This document shows positions 9,514 through 17,977 of a DNA stretch of 64,000 nt, piece by piece; within the stretch, counting starts at the first letter, position 1; every line of letters begins with the position of its first letter. The stretch is from assembly GCA_004298155.1 (NCBI GenBank), contig SCRD01000017.1, positions 310,001 to 374,000 on the forward strand, read 5' to 3'. Position numbers and translations under genes: made by a program. Below the pieces are notes generated by a model. The model made no database searches, was not told the origin of the DNA, and saw only the letters and a list, made by a program, of their open reading frames with translations. The DNA comes from Acidobacteriota bacterium. GTDB lineage: Bacteria; Acidobacteriota; Terriglobia; UBA7540.

Positions 9514-10944
9514 ATGGATAAGAAGCTGCCATCTTTATGGCTTCATGTGGTGATGGTTGTGTGCGCAACCCTCCCCTGTTTTGCCGCTCCGCAAGGCCCT
9601 CCGCCGGCCGGGAGCGGCCCGCTCCAGCAGGGGATCCAACTGCTCTCCGAGGGAAAATATGAGCAGGCCGTCAGCGTGTTTAATCACTGCAAGCAGGATT
9701 CTCCGCTTGATCCGCGGCCTTATTTCTATTCAGGCATGGCGTTGACGCAGGCTGGTGAGCTGTCACCTGCCGCGATGGAGTTAAAGGAAGCGGTCCGCCT
9801 GCAACCCGGGGACCCTGTTTACAGGATTTTCCTCGCTAACATCTATTCCCGACTGAAGCAGAAGACCCACGCTCTCGCGGCGTTGACAATTTTTGGCCAG
9901 GCCGGTTCCCTGCAACCGCTTGCCACACCATGGCTGAACCTTCTGGCCGACGTATATTTCCGGCTCGATCAGCCCGACGAGTCGCTCCAGGTGCTCAATA
10001 TCCTCGGGCAGCGCGACCCTGAGAGCGCCCGGACGAATTATGAACTCGGCCGGGTTTACGCCTACAAGAATGAACTTGACCAGGCGGTCCAGTATTACAG
10101 GAAGAGCATTCAGGAATCACCCGTTAATCCCAGTGCCTATTTTGAGCTGGGCAAGACGTACTATCAGAAAAACGATCTGCCTTCTGCAAAACAGGCGTTT
10201 CTGCAGGCGGTCCAGCAGGATAGAGGAAATCCGGAATTTCTTCTGAAACTGGGCGATACGTGTCTCGCAATGCATGAAAATGCCGAAGCTACCAAATATC
10301 TGAAACTGGCGGAGCCTTCTGCTGCTTCCTATCCGGAAATCTACTATGCCCTCGGGCGCGCCTATCAGCGCCAGGGCGACCGCGCGAACGGCGACGCGTA
10401 TATGAAGAAGTTCCAGGAAATCAGTACGGCGGAATCGGCAAGAAAGGAAGTGATCGTTTCCGTGGACCGCCTGATCATCCGCGGCCAGGACGCTTATGAT
10501 GCAGGCAAGACCGAAGAGGCCCGCACACTGTTTGAGGAGGCTGCCCGAACCGATCCGCACCGGTGGGAAGCTCACGGTTATCTGGCAGAAATGTATCTGG
10601 CCTCGGGAGATTTGGAACGAGCATACATCCACCTTGCCTGGATGCAGAAAATATATCCACAATCCGTGGTGGGCAATTACCTGATGGCGAGATATTGGGT
10701 TAACAAGAAAGGCTACAGACAGGCTTTGCCCTACGCGTTGAATGCCAGGCACACCATGCCCGATAATTCCGAGCTGCGGACCCTGCTGGCCCGGATTTAC
10801 TCGCACCTTGGCGAAAAGGACAAAGCCGAACAGGAGTCCAAAGAAGCAAATCTTCTGGCTCCTGACAGCCATCGCGCGCGGGAAGACGCCGACCAGCTCA
10901 AGACTCCGAAGCCAGAGGTCACTTCACCACAACTGTCCCACTGA
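9514..10944 (+). CDS. Secreted tetratricopeptide-repeat protein
   Basis: A 476-residue protein with a short hydrophobic export signal (about 8-25, ending CFAAP) and at least eight TPR-like helix pairs over residues 40-455. Examples are LLSEGKYEQAVSVFNHC, NYELGRVYAYKNELDQAVQYY and AYFELGKTYYQKNDLPSAKQAF. TPR arrays bind proteins, and in this phylum secreted TPR proteins often follow TonB receptor genes. I start at 9514 rather than 9442 because the signal peptide begins there and 9442 lies inside the left half of the intergenic hairpin. The tail is Pro/Ser rich. No catalytic motif is visible; the partner is unknown. Confidence 0.8.
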   Translation: MDKKLPSLWLHVVMVVCATLPCFAAPQGPPPAGSGPLQQGIQLLSEGKYEQAVSVFNHCKQDSPLDPRPYFYSGMALTQAGELSPAAMELKEAVRLQPGDPVYRIFLANIYSRLKQKTHALAALTIFGQAGSLQPLATPWLNLLADVYFRLDQPDESLQVLNILGQRDPESARTNYELGRVYAYKNELDQAVQYYRKSIQESPVNPSAYFELGKTYYQKNDLPSAKQAFLQAVQQDRGNPEFLLKLGDTCLAMHENAEATKYLKLAEPSAASYPEIYYALGRAYQRQGDRANGDAYMKKFQEISTAESARKEVIVSVDRLIIRGQDAYDAGKTEEARTLFEEAARTDPHRWEAHGYLAEMYLASGDLERAYIHLAWMQKIYPQSVVGNYLMARYWVNKKGYRQALPYALNARHTMPDNSELRTLLARIYSHLGEKDKAEQESKEANLLAPDSHRAREDADQLKTPKPEVTSPQLSH

Positions 10945-11166
10945 TGGGCGGTTTCGGATGAGGTCCGGCCCGTTGCCCCAAAGCTCGCGCTTACTTTATG
11001 CTGTGAGTAAGAACCAAAACGAAGTGCGCTGGCAATTCGGAATCGGTTAGAATTTTAATAACATGTCAGGTGGCCGGGCTCTGTGCATTCCTGGCGACGT
11101 TCTTACCCCGCGTTGGGCGAGCGACCCGCACCTGCCGCTGGAAGACTGAGGATCGAGGCAAAGCCA

Positions 11167-12825
11167 GTGAATCAAGTGGAGTACCGGCAGGGTGACGCCG
11201 CCCAAACATGGTATAAGGACGCCATCATCTACCAGCTCCATGTCCGCGCGTTTCAGGACAGCAACGGCGACGGCATCGGTGATTTTCGGGGCCTCACCCA
11301 GAAGCTTGATTACATCCAGGAATTGGGGGCCACAGCCGTATGGCTTCTCCCCTTTTATCCCTCGCCTCTGAAAGACGACGGCTACGATATTTCGGATTAC
11401 TTCAGCGTGCACCCCAGTTACGGAACGGTGGAAGATTTCAAGCTATTCATGGAAGAAGCCCACTCCCGCGGCTTAAGGGTGATCACGGAACTGGTGGTGA
11501 ATCACACCTCGGACCAGCACCCCTGGTTCCAGCAGTCGCGCAGCTCTCCCGACAACCCCTATCGCAACTGGTACGTCTGGAGCGACACCGACGACCGCTA
11601 CCGCGCCGCCCGGATCATTTTTGTGGATACTGAAATGTCCAACTGGGCCTGGGACCCTGTCTCCAAGGCGTACTACTGGCACCGCTTCTTCAGCCATCAG
11701 CCGGACCTGAATTATGACAATCCCGAGGTCCGTGAGGAAATCTGGAACGTCATGAAGTTCTGGCTGGACCTGGGTGTGGATGGCTTCCGGCTGGATGCGG
11801 TCCCTTACCTGGTGGAGCGCGAAGGGACCAATTGCGAGAACCTTCCCGAAACCCACGAGATCCTCAAGACGCTGCGGAGGCGGCTCGATGACAATTACCG
11901 CAACCGGATGCTTCTGGCGGAAGCAAATCAGTGGCCTCAGGATTTGGGCCCTTATTTCGCTGACGGCAATGAATTTCACATGGCATTTCATTTTCCGCTG
12001 ATGCCCCGGATGTTTATGGCCATCAAACTGGAGGACCGCAAGCCGATTATTGATATTCTTCAGCGGACGCCACGGATTCCTGAAAATTGCCAGTGGGGTA
12101 TCTTTCTGCGTAACCACGATGAGCTGACGCTTGAAATGGTAACGGACGAAGAACGCGACTACATGTACGATGAATACGCGAAGGACAGGATCGCAAAGCT
12201 TAACGTGGGAATCCGCCGAAGGCTGGCGCCTCTGCTGGATAATGACCGCCGGCGCATTGAATTGATGAATGGAATGCTCCTGTCGTTGCCCGGTACGCCC
12301 ATTGTTTATTACGGAGATGAAGTCGGCATGGGCGACAACGTTTATCTGGGCGACCGCAACGGTGTGCGCACTCCCATGCAATGGAACGGAGGGTGGAACG
12401 GAGGTTTCTCAAACGCTGACCCGGAGCGACTCTTTTCTCCCCTGATCTCAAACGCTGTTTACGGCTACCAGGGAGTCAACGTGCTGTCCCAGCAACGTTC
12501 TGAGCATTCACTTCTGTCGTGGATGCGGCGGATCGTCAAACTGCGAAAGGCCAGTGCGGTATTTGGGCGGGGAACCATCGAATTCCTGGACCCGGAAAAT
12601 CATCGGGTGCTTGCCTACATCCGCCAATGGGAAAACAACCGGGTCCTGGTGATCAACAACCTCTCGAGTTCTGCCCAGGCGGCGGAACTTGACCTCAAGG
12701 AGCTGCGGGGTTTTATCCCCATTGAAATGTTTGGAGGCAATCCGTTTCCCCGAATCGGTGAGCTTCCTTACCTCCTGACACTGGGTCCATATCAGTTTTA
12801 CTGGTTTCGGCTGCGCCGATTCTGA
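11167..12825 (+). CDS. treS: Trehalose synthase (maltose alpha-D-glucosyltransferase)
   Basis: A GH13 enzyme that interconverts maltose and trehalose in the cytoplasm. The N-terminus [15 protein letters not shown] and [20 protein letters not shown] are typical of TreS. Catalytic residues are visible as the Asp in [10 protein letters not shown], the Glu in [10 protein letters not shown] and the Asp in [11 protein letters not shown]. At 552 residues it is the single-domain form, without a fused maltokinase. I prefer the GTG at 11167, seven nucleotides after GAGG, because homologues start about ten residues before WYKD; an ATG at 11083 would add 28 residues of unconserved sequence. The glycosyltransferase gene begins 8 bp after the stop, suggesting an operon for compatible-solute or storage-sugar metabolism. 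Confidence 0.93.
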   Translation: MNQVEYRQGDAAQTWYKDAIIYQLHVRAFQDSNGDGIGDFRGLTQKLDYIQELGATAVWLLPFYPSPLKDDGYDISDYFSVHPSYGTVEDFKLFMEEAHSRGLRVITELVVNHTSDQHPWFQQSRSSPDNPYRNWYVWSDTDDRYRAARIIFVDTEMSNWAWDPVSKAYYWHRFFSHQPDLNYDNPEVREEIWNVMKFWLDLGVDGFRLDAVPYLVEREGTNCENLPETHEILKTLRRRLDDNYRNRMLLAEANQWPQDLGPYFADGNEFHMAFHFPLMPRMFMAIKLEDRKPIIDILQRTPRIPENCQWGIFLRNHDELTLEMVTDEERDYMYDEYAKDRIAKLNVGIRRRLAPLLDNDRRRIELMNGMLLSLPGTPIVYYGDEVGMGDNVYLGDRNGVRTPMQWNGGWNGGFSNADPERLFSPLISNAVYGYQGVNVLSQQRSEHSLLSWMRRIVKLRKASAVFGRGTIEFLDPENHRVLAYIRQWENNRVLVINNLSSSAQAAELDLKELRGFIPIEMFGGNPFPRIGELPYLLTLGPYQFYWFRLRRF

Positions 12826-12833
12826 GCCCTTAG

Positions 12834-14156
12834 ATGCTAAGGGACGGCACGGTCGAAGGCAAGAGCCTCCAAGGAGCAGCATTGGCCGAGGAAACCTTTC
12901 TCTCCGACGAGTTCGTCCGCAGGCTATCGGCTGTGGGCGAGGTGGACATCCTCGTCGGAGTCCCCACGTTCAACAATCGGCATACCATCGAAAAGGTGGT
13001 CAACGCCGTCCAGCTTGGGCTCGTGAAGTACTTCCCTCGCGAACGAATCGTGCTGATCAACCCGGATGGAGGATCCAAAGATGGAACCCCGGAGGCGGTC
13101 AGAAATTGCGCCATCCAGGACTTCCGCACGCTGCTTTCTTCAAGCCCCCTGCGCACCATTCACCGGATTTCAACCACCTACGGCGGCGTGGACGGCAGAA
13201 GCAGCGCCTGGCGCATCATTATGGCCTCGGCAGACTTGCTGCGGGCCAAGGCCTGTGCCGTGCTGTCACCGGACCTTGAGAGCATCTCTCCTGAGTGGAT
13301 CGAGGCGCTGGTCCGGCCGGTCTACAAGGAACAATATGACCTGGTTACGCCTATCTACCATCGGCACAAGTACGACGGCCTGCTGGTCAACAACATTATC
13401 GCGCCGGCGGTCCGCGCGGTTTACGGCGTGGAGGTCCGCGAACCTGTAGGCGGCGACCTAGGGTTCTCCGGGAGGCTGGCGTGCCACTACCTGGAGCAGG
13501 ACGTCTGGCACGAAGAATATGTCCGTGCCCGTACGGAAATCTGGATGACCACCCGGGCGATTGCGGACGGCTACAAGCTGTGCCAGTCTTATCTCGGCCC
13601 CAAAATCCATACCCCGGATGCCTCCACCCAGAATATTGTTACCACGATCCGGGAGGCCCTTGGAGCTCTCTTCCGCTGCATGGAAAATCAGCAATCCTTC
13701 TGGCTTTCCCGCAACGAGCCGCCGCAGACAGCGCCGGTCTTTGGTTTCGAATACAGTTCAGGACTCGAGCCTCGGCGCGTCAACAGAAAAAAACTGCTCA
13801 CGATGTTCCAGAACGGCTTGGATCATCTGGCTCCGATTCTGGAATCGATCCTTTCGGCAGAAACACTAGGACAGATCCAGGGGGCTGCGCAGCAGAATGA
13901 AAAGCACTTCCACTTCCCAGACGAACTCTGGGTGAAGACCATTTACGAATTTGCCGCTTCTTATCACCACTCGGTCATGAATCGGGACCACCTTCTCCAG
14001 GCCCTGACGCCCATTTATCGCGGGCGGATTTATTCGGTGGTCCTCGAAAACCACCGTGCAGACGCTGAACAGATCGAGAAAAGGCGTGAAGCCTTGTGCC
14101 AGGAGTACGAAAGGCAGCGCCCCCATCTGGTGGAGAGGTGGGCTCGGAAAGCGTGA
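12834..14156 (+). CDS. Family 2-like (GT-A fold) glycosyltransferase
   Basis: The 440-residue protein has a GT-A nucleotide-sugar domain in its first half: VDILVGVPTFNNRHTIEKVV, then LINPDGGSKDGTPEAV, then an acidic LSPDLESISPEW in the place of the metal-binding DxD. The C-terminal half is helical and may form the acceptor side. It resembles the broad group that includes glucosyl-3-phosphoglycerate and mannosylglycerate synthases, but I cannot name the product. It is 8 bp from treS and 8 bp from a channel-like membrane protein, so a role in making a glycosylated compatible solute is a reasonable inference. No clear ribosome site precedes the ATG; translation may be coupled to treS. Confidence 0.75.
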   Translation: MLRDGTVEGKSLQGAALAEETFLSDEFVRRLSAVGEVDILVGVPTFNNRHTIEKVVNAVQLGLVKYFPRERIVLINPDGGSKDGTPEAVRNCAIQDFRTLLSSSPLRTIHRISTTYGGVDGRSSAWRIIMASADLLRAKACAVLSPDLESISPEWIEALVRPVYKEQYDLVTPIYHRHKYDGLLVNNIIAPAVRAVYGVEVREPVGGDLGFSGRLACHYLEQDVWHEEYVRARTEIWMTTRAIADGYKLCQSYLGPKIHTPDASTQNIVTTIREALGALFRCMENQQSFWLSRNEPPQTAPVFGFEYSSGLEPRRVNRKKLLTMFQNGLDHLAPILESILSAETLGQIQGAAQQNEKHFHFPDELWVKTIYEFAASYHHSVMNRDHLLQALTPIYRGRIYSVVLENHRADAEQIEKRREALCQEYERQRPHLVERWARKA

Positions 14157-14164
14157 GGTGAATT

Positions 14165-14872
14165 ATGGGACAGCTTATTCTGAAAACTCTAAGCCAGACG
14201 ATGGGCAATTTCTTCAACGCGCTCGCATTGTTCCTGCCCCGCGTCCTGTCGATGCTGGCTGTCATCGTGGCCGGCTTTCTGATAGCCCTCGTCCTCAAGG
14301 TGATTATCCGCAGGATCTTCGGCATCGCGAGCTTTCGCAAGTACTGCGACTCAGCGGGCCTCACCCAGATGATGCGCAAGGCCGCTTTGCCGCCCCCAGT
14401 CGATTTCCTGGGCCAGATCGTTTTCTGGGTGGTCTGGATCGTTTTCATCGTCCTGGGAATCGACGCACTCGGCATCGGTGCGCTGCGTGAACAGATTTCC
14501 AGATTCTTTTTGTTCATGCCCCAGATTTTCGTGGCGATGGTCGTCCTGTTCATTGGATTGCTGATCGCCAATTTCTTTTCACGCGCCACGTTGCTGGCCG
14601 CCGCTAATGCTAACTACCCTTCAGCAAGACTGCTTAGCAGCCTGGTCCGTCTGCTCATCATCATTTTCTTTGTCACCATGGCGCTGGAACAGATCGGCCT
14701 GGGGCGCCGCGTAGTCCTTATTGCTTTTTCCATCGCTTTTGGCGCCGTCATGATGGGCACGGCCATCGCTTTCGGGCTGGGCGGCCGCGATGTTGCCAAA
14801 CAGTTTCTGGAAAAACAGTTCATGCAGAAGGAGGAAACCAGCGAGAAAGACGAGGAGATTTCGCCGCTCTGA
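14165..14872 (+). CDS. Small-conductance mechanosensitive channel-like membrane protein (conserved TM helix type)
   Basis: A 235-residue integral membrane protein with about five hydrophobic helices: 22-48, 77-97, 110-135, 158-178 and 184-205. The repeated pattern (LPRVLSMLAVIVAGFLIALV and MPQIFVAMVVLFIGLLIANF) matches the conserved TM-helix repeat found beside MscS-type channels. The tail is charged (KQFLEKQFMQKEET) and cytoplasmic. GAGG just upstream of the ATG at 14165 lies across the stop of the preceding glycosyltransferase gene, so the two are co-transcribed. With treS it suggests an osmotic-stress unit. No full MscS beta domain is present, so channel activity is uncertain. Confidence 0.75.
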   Translation: MGQLILKTLSQTMGNFFNALALFLPRVLSMLAVIVAGFLIALVLKVIIRRIFGIASFRKYCDSAGLTQMMRKAALPPPVDFLGQIVFWVVWIVFIVLGIDALGIGALREQISRFFLFMPQIFVAMVVLFIGLLIANFFSRATLLAAANANYPSARLLSSLVRLLIIIFFVTMALEQIGLGRRVVLIAFSIAFGAVMMGTAIAFGLGGRDVAKQFLEKQFMQKEETSEKDEEISPL

Positions 14873-14960
14873 GGCTTGTGCAGAATCTGAGCACCGCGGG
14901 TGGCTCGCAAGTCGCGGTCCCTGCGATGTGTACGGCGTGCCGACCCGCTTCATCAACGCC

Positions 14961-14969
14961 TGATATAAT
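14961..14969 (+). promoter_or_regulatory. Extended -10 promoter of the Hsp70-like gene
   Basis: TGATATAAT at 14961-14969 is a perfect extended -10 element (TGn-TATAAT). The region 17 bp further upstream (CGACCC) is a poor -35, as is common for extended -10 promoters. The transcript would start near 14976, about 20 nt before the ATG. Confidence 0.55.
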
Positions 14970-14996
14970 GGTACGGCGGAGGCCTTCATTTGAGGC

Positions 14997-16625
14997 ATGA
15001 AATTAGGTATTGATTTCGGCACAACCCGAATTGTGGCTGCATTTGTGGACCGCGGGAACTATCCCGTCGTGGTCTTCGAAGCGCCTGACGGAAATTCATT
15101 CGAATGGTTTCCTCCCCTGGTAGCGGTGAAAGGCGATGATCGGCGCTACGGGTGGGAAGCCTGGGCGGCTCAGGAAGAACCCGGCTGGACGGTAGTGCGT
15201 TCCCTCAAGCGCGGCCTCGACTACGCCGGCCCCGGCACGCTGGTCCAGATTGGAAATCAGAAAATCCCCATGCACGATTTGCTTCACGAGTTGGCGCTGG
15301 CCCTCCGAAAAGCGTTGCTCGAAAGCTCCACGCTGCCTGCCGGGGGGAGCGGGGCGCTGGATGTGATGCTTGGCGTGCCTGCAAATGCCAACAGTAACCA
15401 GCGTTTTCTCACCGCGGAGGCGTTCCGCCAGGCGGGCTTTAACGTGCTCGGTCTTTTGAACGAGCCTTCGGCTGCCAGCATCGAGTTCGGCCACCGTAAG
15501 CGCACTTCCCACCAGTTCAGTGAAAAAATGCGCATCCTGGTTTACGACTTTGGCGGAGGAACGTTTGACGTTTCGCTGGTGGAACTGGATGAGCGCGAGC
15601 ACGTTGTCATTTCTTCAGAAGGAATTCCGACTCTGGGTGGCGACGATTTTGACGAAGTCCTCGCAGGGCTTGCTCTCGAGGCGGCACAAATCAGCGTGGT
15701 GGACCAGGACAGCCTCACGCAATCCGAGATGTTCCACCTGCACGAAGAGTGCCGCCAGAAAAAGGAAGGCCTGCATCCGAACACGCGGCGAATTGTGATC
15801 GATCTCGGCAACGTACGTTCCTGCTGGCCCCAGGTGACGGTTGCCATCGGCGAGTTTTATGAGCGCAGCCGCCCTTTGGTTGAAGAAACGCTGCACGCTA
15901 CCGAAGACCTGCTGGAAGCGCATGGCTTTGGTTCTGGCGGCGCGGCGCAAGGCGAAGGGCAGCGCCTGGAGGCGCTTTACATGACCGGCGGAGGCAGTGA
16001 ACTGCCGCTGGTTGGCCGCATGCTCCGCGAAAGTTTCGGGCGCCGTGTGCGGCGCTCAGCCCATACGCGCGCTGCCACGGCTATCGGCTTGGCCATCCAG
16101 GCGGACGCCACGCAGGGATACATCCTGCGCGACAAATTTACGCGCCACTTCGGCGTGTGGCGCGAGGCGGAAGCGGGCAATCGCATTGTCTTCGATCCTC
16201 TTTTTACCAAGGGCACGCCTCTGCCCGGCCCGGCGGACCCTCCGCTGCTCAATTCGAGGCGCTACTATCCGGTTCACAACATCGGCCACTTCCGATATCT
16301 CGAGTGCACGCATCTTACCGAAGACGGCCGCCCGGCGGGAGACATCACCATCTGGGACGATATTCGCTTTCCGTTTGATGCCTCGCTGCGAGATAATGCT
16401 GCGCTTGACCAGATACCCGTGGGTTACCTGGCCAATGGCCACCGTTCGGAGACGGAAGAGAGCTACGCCTGCGACCGCAGCGGCGCAGTGACCGTTACCA
16501 TCGCGAACCTGCCGGAAGGCTACAACCGCAGGTATCGCCTGGGGCGCTGGGCAACCTCAGAGGCGCTGGTGGTGCCAGGCCGCAAGAAGGCGCGCAACCG
16601 GAGAGAGAAAGGGCCGGAGCGGTAA
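14997..16625 (+). CDS. Hsp70-family (DnaK-like) ATPase
   Basis: The 542-residue protein has an actin-like ATPase fold with the phosphate-1 loop GIDFGTTRIVAAF near the N-terminus, phosphate-2 YDFGGGTFDVSLVEL near 180 and the adenosine motif MTGGGSELPLVGRML near 330. It is shorter than DnaK (about 640). The C-terminal 150 residues do not resemble the usual peptide-binding lid and end in a basic tail, so it is closer to the YegD-type Hsp70 group. A chaperone-like role is expected, but the client is unknown. rpiB follows 85 bp later and has its own ribosome site. Confidence 0.85.
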   Translation: MKLGIDFGTTRIVAAFVDRGNYPVVVFEAPDGNSFEWFPPLVAVKGDDRRYGWEAWAAQEEPGWTVVRSLKRGLDYAGPGTLVQIGNQKIPMHDLLHELALALRKALLESSTLPAGGSGALDVMLGVPANANSNQRFLTAEAFRQAGFNVLGLLNEPSAASIEFGHRKRTSHQFSEKMRILVYDFGGGTFDVSLVELDEREHVVISSEGIPTLGGDDFDEVLAGLALEAAQISVVDQDSLTQSEMFHLHEECRQKKEGLHPNTRRIVIDLGNVRSCWPQVTVAIGEFYERSRPLVEETLHATEDLLEAHGFGSGGAAQGEGQRLEALYMTGGGSELPLVGRMLRESFGRRVRRSAHTRAATAIGLAIQADATQGYILRDKFTRHFGVWREAEAGNRIVFDPLFTKGTPLPGPADPPLLNSRRYYPVHNIGHFRYLECTHLTEDGRPAGDITIWDDIRFPFDASLRDNAALDQIPVGYLANGHRSETEESYACDRSGAVTVTIANLPEGYNRRYRLGRWATSEALVVPGRKKARNRREKGPER

Positions 16626-16710
16626 TTGATTCCCAAGGGATGGCGTGTACATCGCGGCTTTTGCAATGTGTGCGAGTTTCCACTTCCACCCCAGACAAAA
16701 GGAATAGAAA

Positions 16711-17181
16711 ATGCGAATCGCCATCGGCGCTGATCACGCCGGATTTACGATGAAGGAAGAACTTGCCGCCGAGGTCCGCAAGCTCGGGCACGACCTCCTC
16801 GACGTGGGAGCGCACCGCTCCGATCCATCCGACGACTATCCCGATTTTGCGGAGGCGGTCGGCATGGCCATCATTGAGGGCAAGGCAGAACGCGGCGTGC
16901 TGATTTGCGGCAGCGGCGTCGGGGTCTCCGTGGCTGCCAACAAGATGCCCGGAATTCGCGCGGCCGTCTGCCACGACGCCTATTCGGCCCACCAGGGAGT
17001 GGAGCACGACAATATGAATGTGCTGGTGCTCGGCAGCCGCATCATCGGCGCGGAACTGGCCCGCGAACTCGTTCGAACCTACCTTGCTGCCCGGTTCACG
17101 AATGAAGAACGCCACCGCCGCCGTCTAGCAAAGGTAGACAACATCGAACGCCGCTACCTCGCTTCTAAATCCACCCCTTAA
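16711..17181 (+). CDS. rpiB: Ribose-5-phosphate isomerase B
   Basis: A 156-residue enzyme of the RpiB/LacAB family that interconverts ribose 5-phosphate and ribulose 5-phosphate in the pentose phosphate pathway. The N-terminal IGADHAGFTMK carries the phosphate-binding and ring-opening residues. GVLICGSGVGVSVAANK carries the catalytic Cys and anion hole, and HDAYSAHQGVEHDNMNVLVL completes the active site. AAAGGAA precedes the ATG. A diverged copy of its last 55 or so nucleotides recurs at 18314-18369, beyond the MerR/glutaredoxin pair. Confidence 0.95.
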   Translation: MRIAIGADHAGFTMKEELAAEVRKLGHDLLDVGAHRSDPSDDYPDFAEAVGMAIIEGKAERGVLICGSGVGVSVAANKMPGIRAAVCHDAYSAHQGVEHDNMNVLVLGSRIIGAELARELVRTYLAARFTNEERHRRRLAKVDNIERRYLASKSTP

Positions 17182-17231
17182 CAGAAGTGCGCCCGCACGA
17201 AATCGATAGCGCCGATAGCAGGTTCACAATT

Positions 17232-17249
17232 CTATGGCGCTAGCCATAG
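17232..17249. repeat. Inverted repeat downstream of rpiB
   Basis: CTATGGC (17232-17238) and GCCATAG (17243-17249) form a perfect 7-bp inverted repeat with a 4-nt centre. There is no T-run. It could be a weak hairpin after rpiB or a protein-binding site. Confidence 0.35.
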
Positions 17250-17360
17250 GAAGCAGGTTGCCAATCTGCATCGAGCCCCGGCCGTGTCGAATGAGGCCGT
17301 CAGTCCGAGTGTGTATTCCGTGCCGCGGGCCTGTGCCCACAGGGCGCGACACAAAATTTC

Positions 17361-17392
17361 TTGACACTAGAGTCAACTCGAGGGTTTATCCT
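17361..17392 (+). promoter_or_regulatory. MerR-type promoter/operator
   Basis: TTGACA (17361-17366) and TATCCT (17387-17392) are 20 bp apart, longer than a normal sigma70 spacer and the hallmark of promoters that MerR proteins untwist. Inside the spacer region lies a dyad, ACACTAGAGT (17364-17373) and ACTCGAGGGT (17376-17385), matching in 8 of 10 positions. It drives the MerR gene itself and probably the glutaredoxin gene behind it. Confidence 0.75.
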
Positions 17393-17418
17393 TATTCCAT
17401 AAGTGAGGTTTAGAGCCT

Positions 17419-17847
17419 ATGGGTCGGGAGGCAATTTTTATTGGAGAAGTCTCACGGAAGACCGGCCTGAGCATCCACACGATCCGCTTCTATGAAGCAG
17501 AGGGTCTTTTGCCGGAAGCGTCCCGGACAGAATCAGGGTACCGTCTCTTCTCTTCACAGGCTGTTGAGCAGCTCCAGTTTATTCAAAAAGCGCAGGCGCT
17601 CGGCTTCGCGCTCGACGAGATCCGGGAACTGCTGGTTTTGCGAGACCGCGACACAGATGCTTGTTCAATTACCAAGTCGCTGGTGGAAGAGAAACTTGCA
17701 AACATTCGGGCAAAGATCGAGGCGCTGGCGGCGCTGGAAGTGGAACTGAAGGGAGTTCTCGTTGATTGCGGACGGCAGTTGAGGCGCCACCCTCGTGGCG
17801 GCACAGGGCGCTGCCCGGTATTGGCAAGAGCCGCCCGAAACGAGTAG
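17419..17847 (+). CDS. MerR-family metal-responsive transcriptional regulator
   Basis: The 142-residue protein begins with the MerR winged helix (IFIGEVSRKTGLSIHTIRFY, then EAEGLL and GYRLFSSQAVEQLQFI), followed by a long dimerisation helix (about 85-115). Cysteines are at 82, 117 and 132; in mercury-type MerR the ligands are at 82, 117 and 126, so soft-metal sensing (Hg, Zn, Cd, Pb or similar) is likely. No transporter or reductase gene lies beside it. The only downstream partner is the UGA-containing glutaredoxin 130 bp away. It is autoregulated if the 20-bp-spacer promoter upstream is used. The inducer cannot be told from sequence. Confidence 0.88.
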   Translation: MGREAIFIGEVSRKTGLSIHTIRFYEAEGLLPEASRTESGYRLFSSQAVEQLQFIQKAQALGFALDEIRELLVLRDRDTDACSITKSLVEEKLANIRAKIEALAALEVELKGVLVDCGRQLRRHPRGGTGRCPVLARAARNE

Positions 17848-17977
17848 CTCATGGCCTGGCGGCCCCGGCCATCAAGAATTGGCTGCTGAATGACGACGCC
17901 GGGCAAAGGAAGACCCAGATACGTTTATTCATCACGGCCTGCACGAACCGTTTGGATATACCGTTCAAAGGAGCCTG

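Noticed and set aside
11473-12381. 302-codon frame antisense to treS
   Set aside because: Lies wholly inside treS, whose catalytic motifs are intact; the antisense peptide has no recognisable domain.
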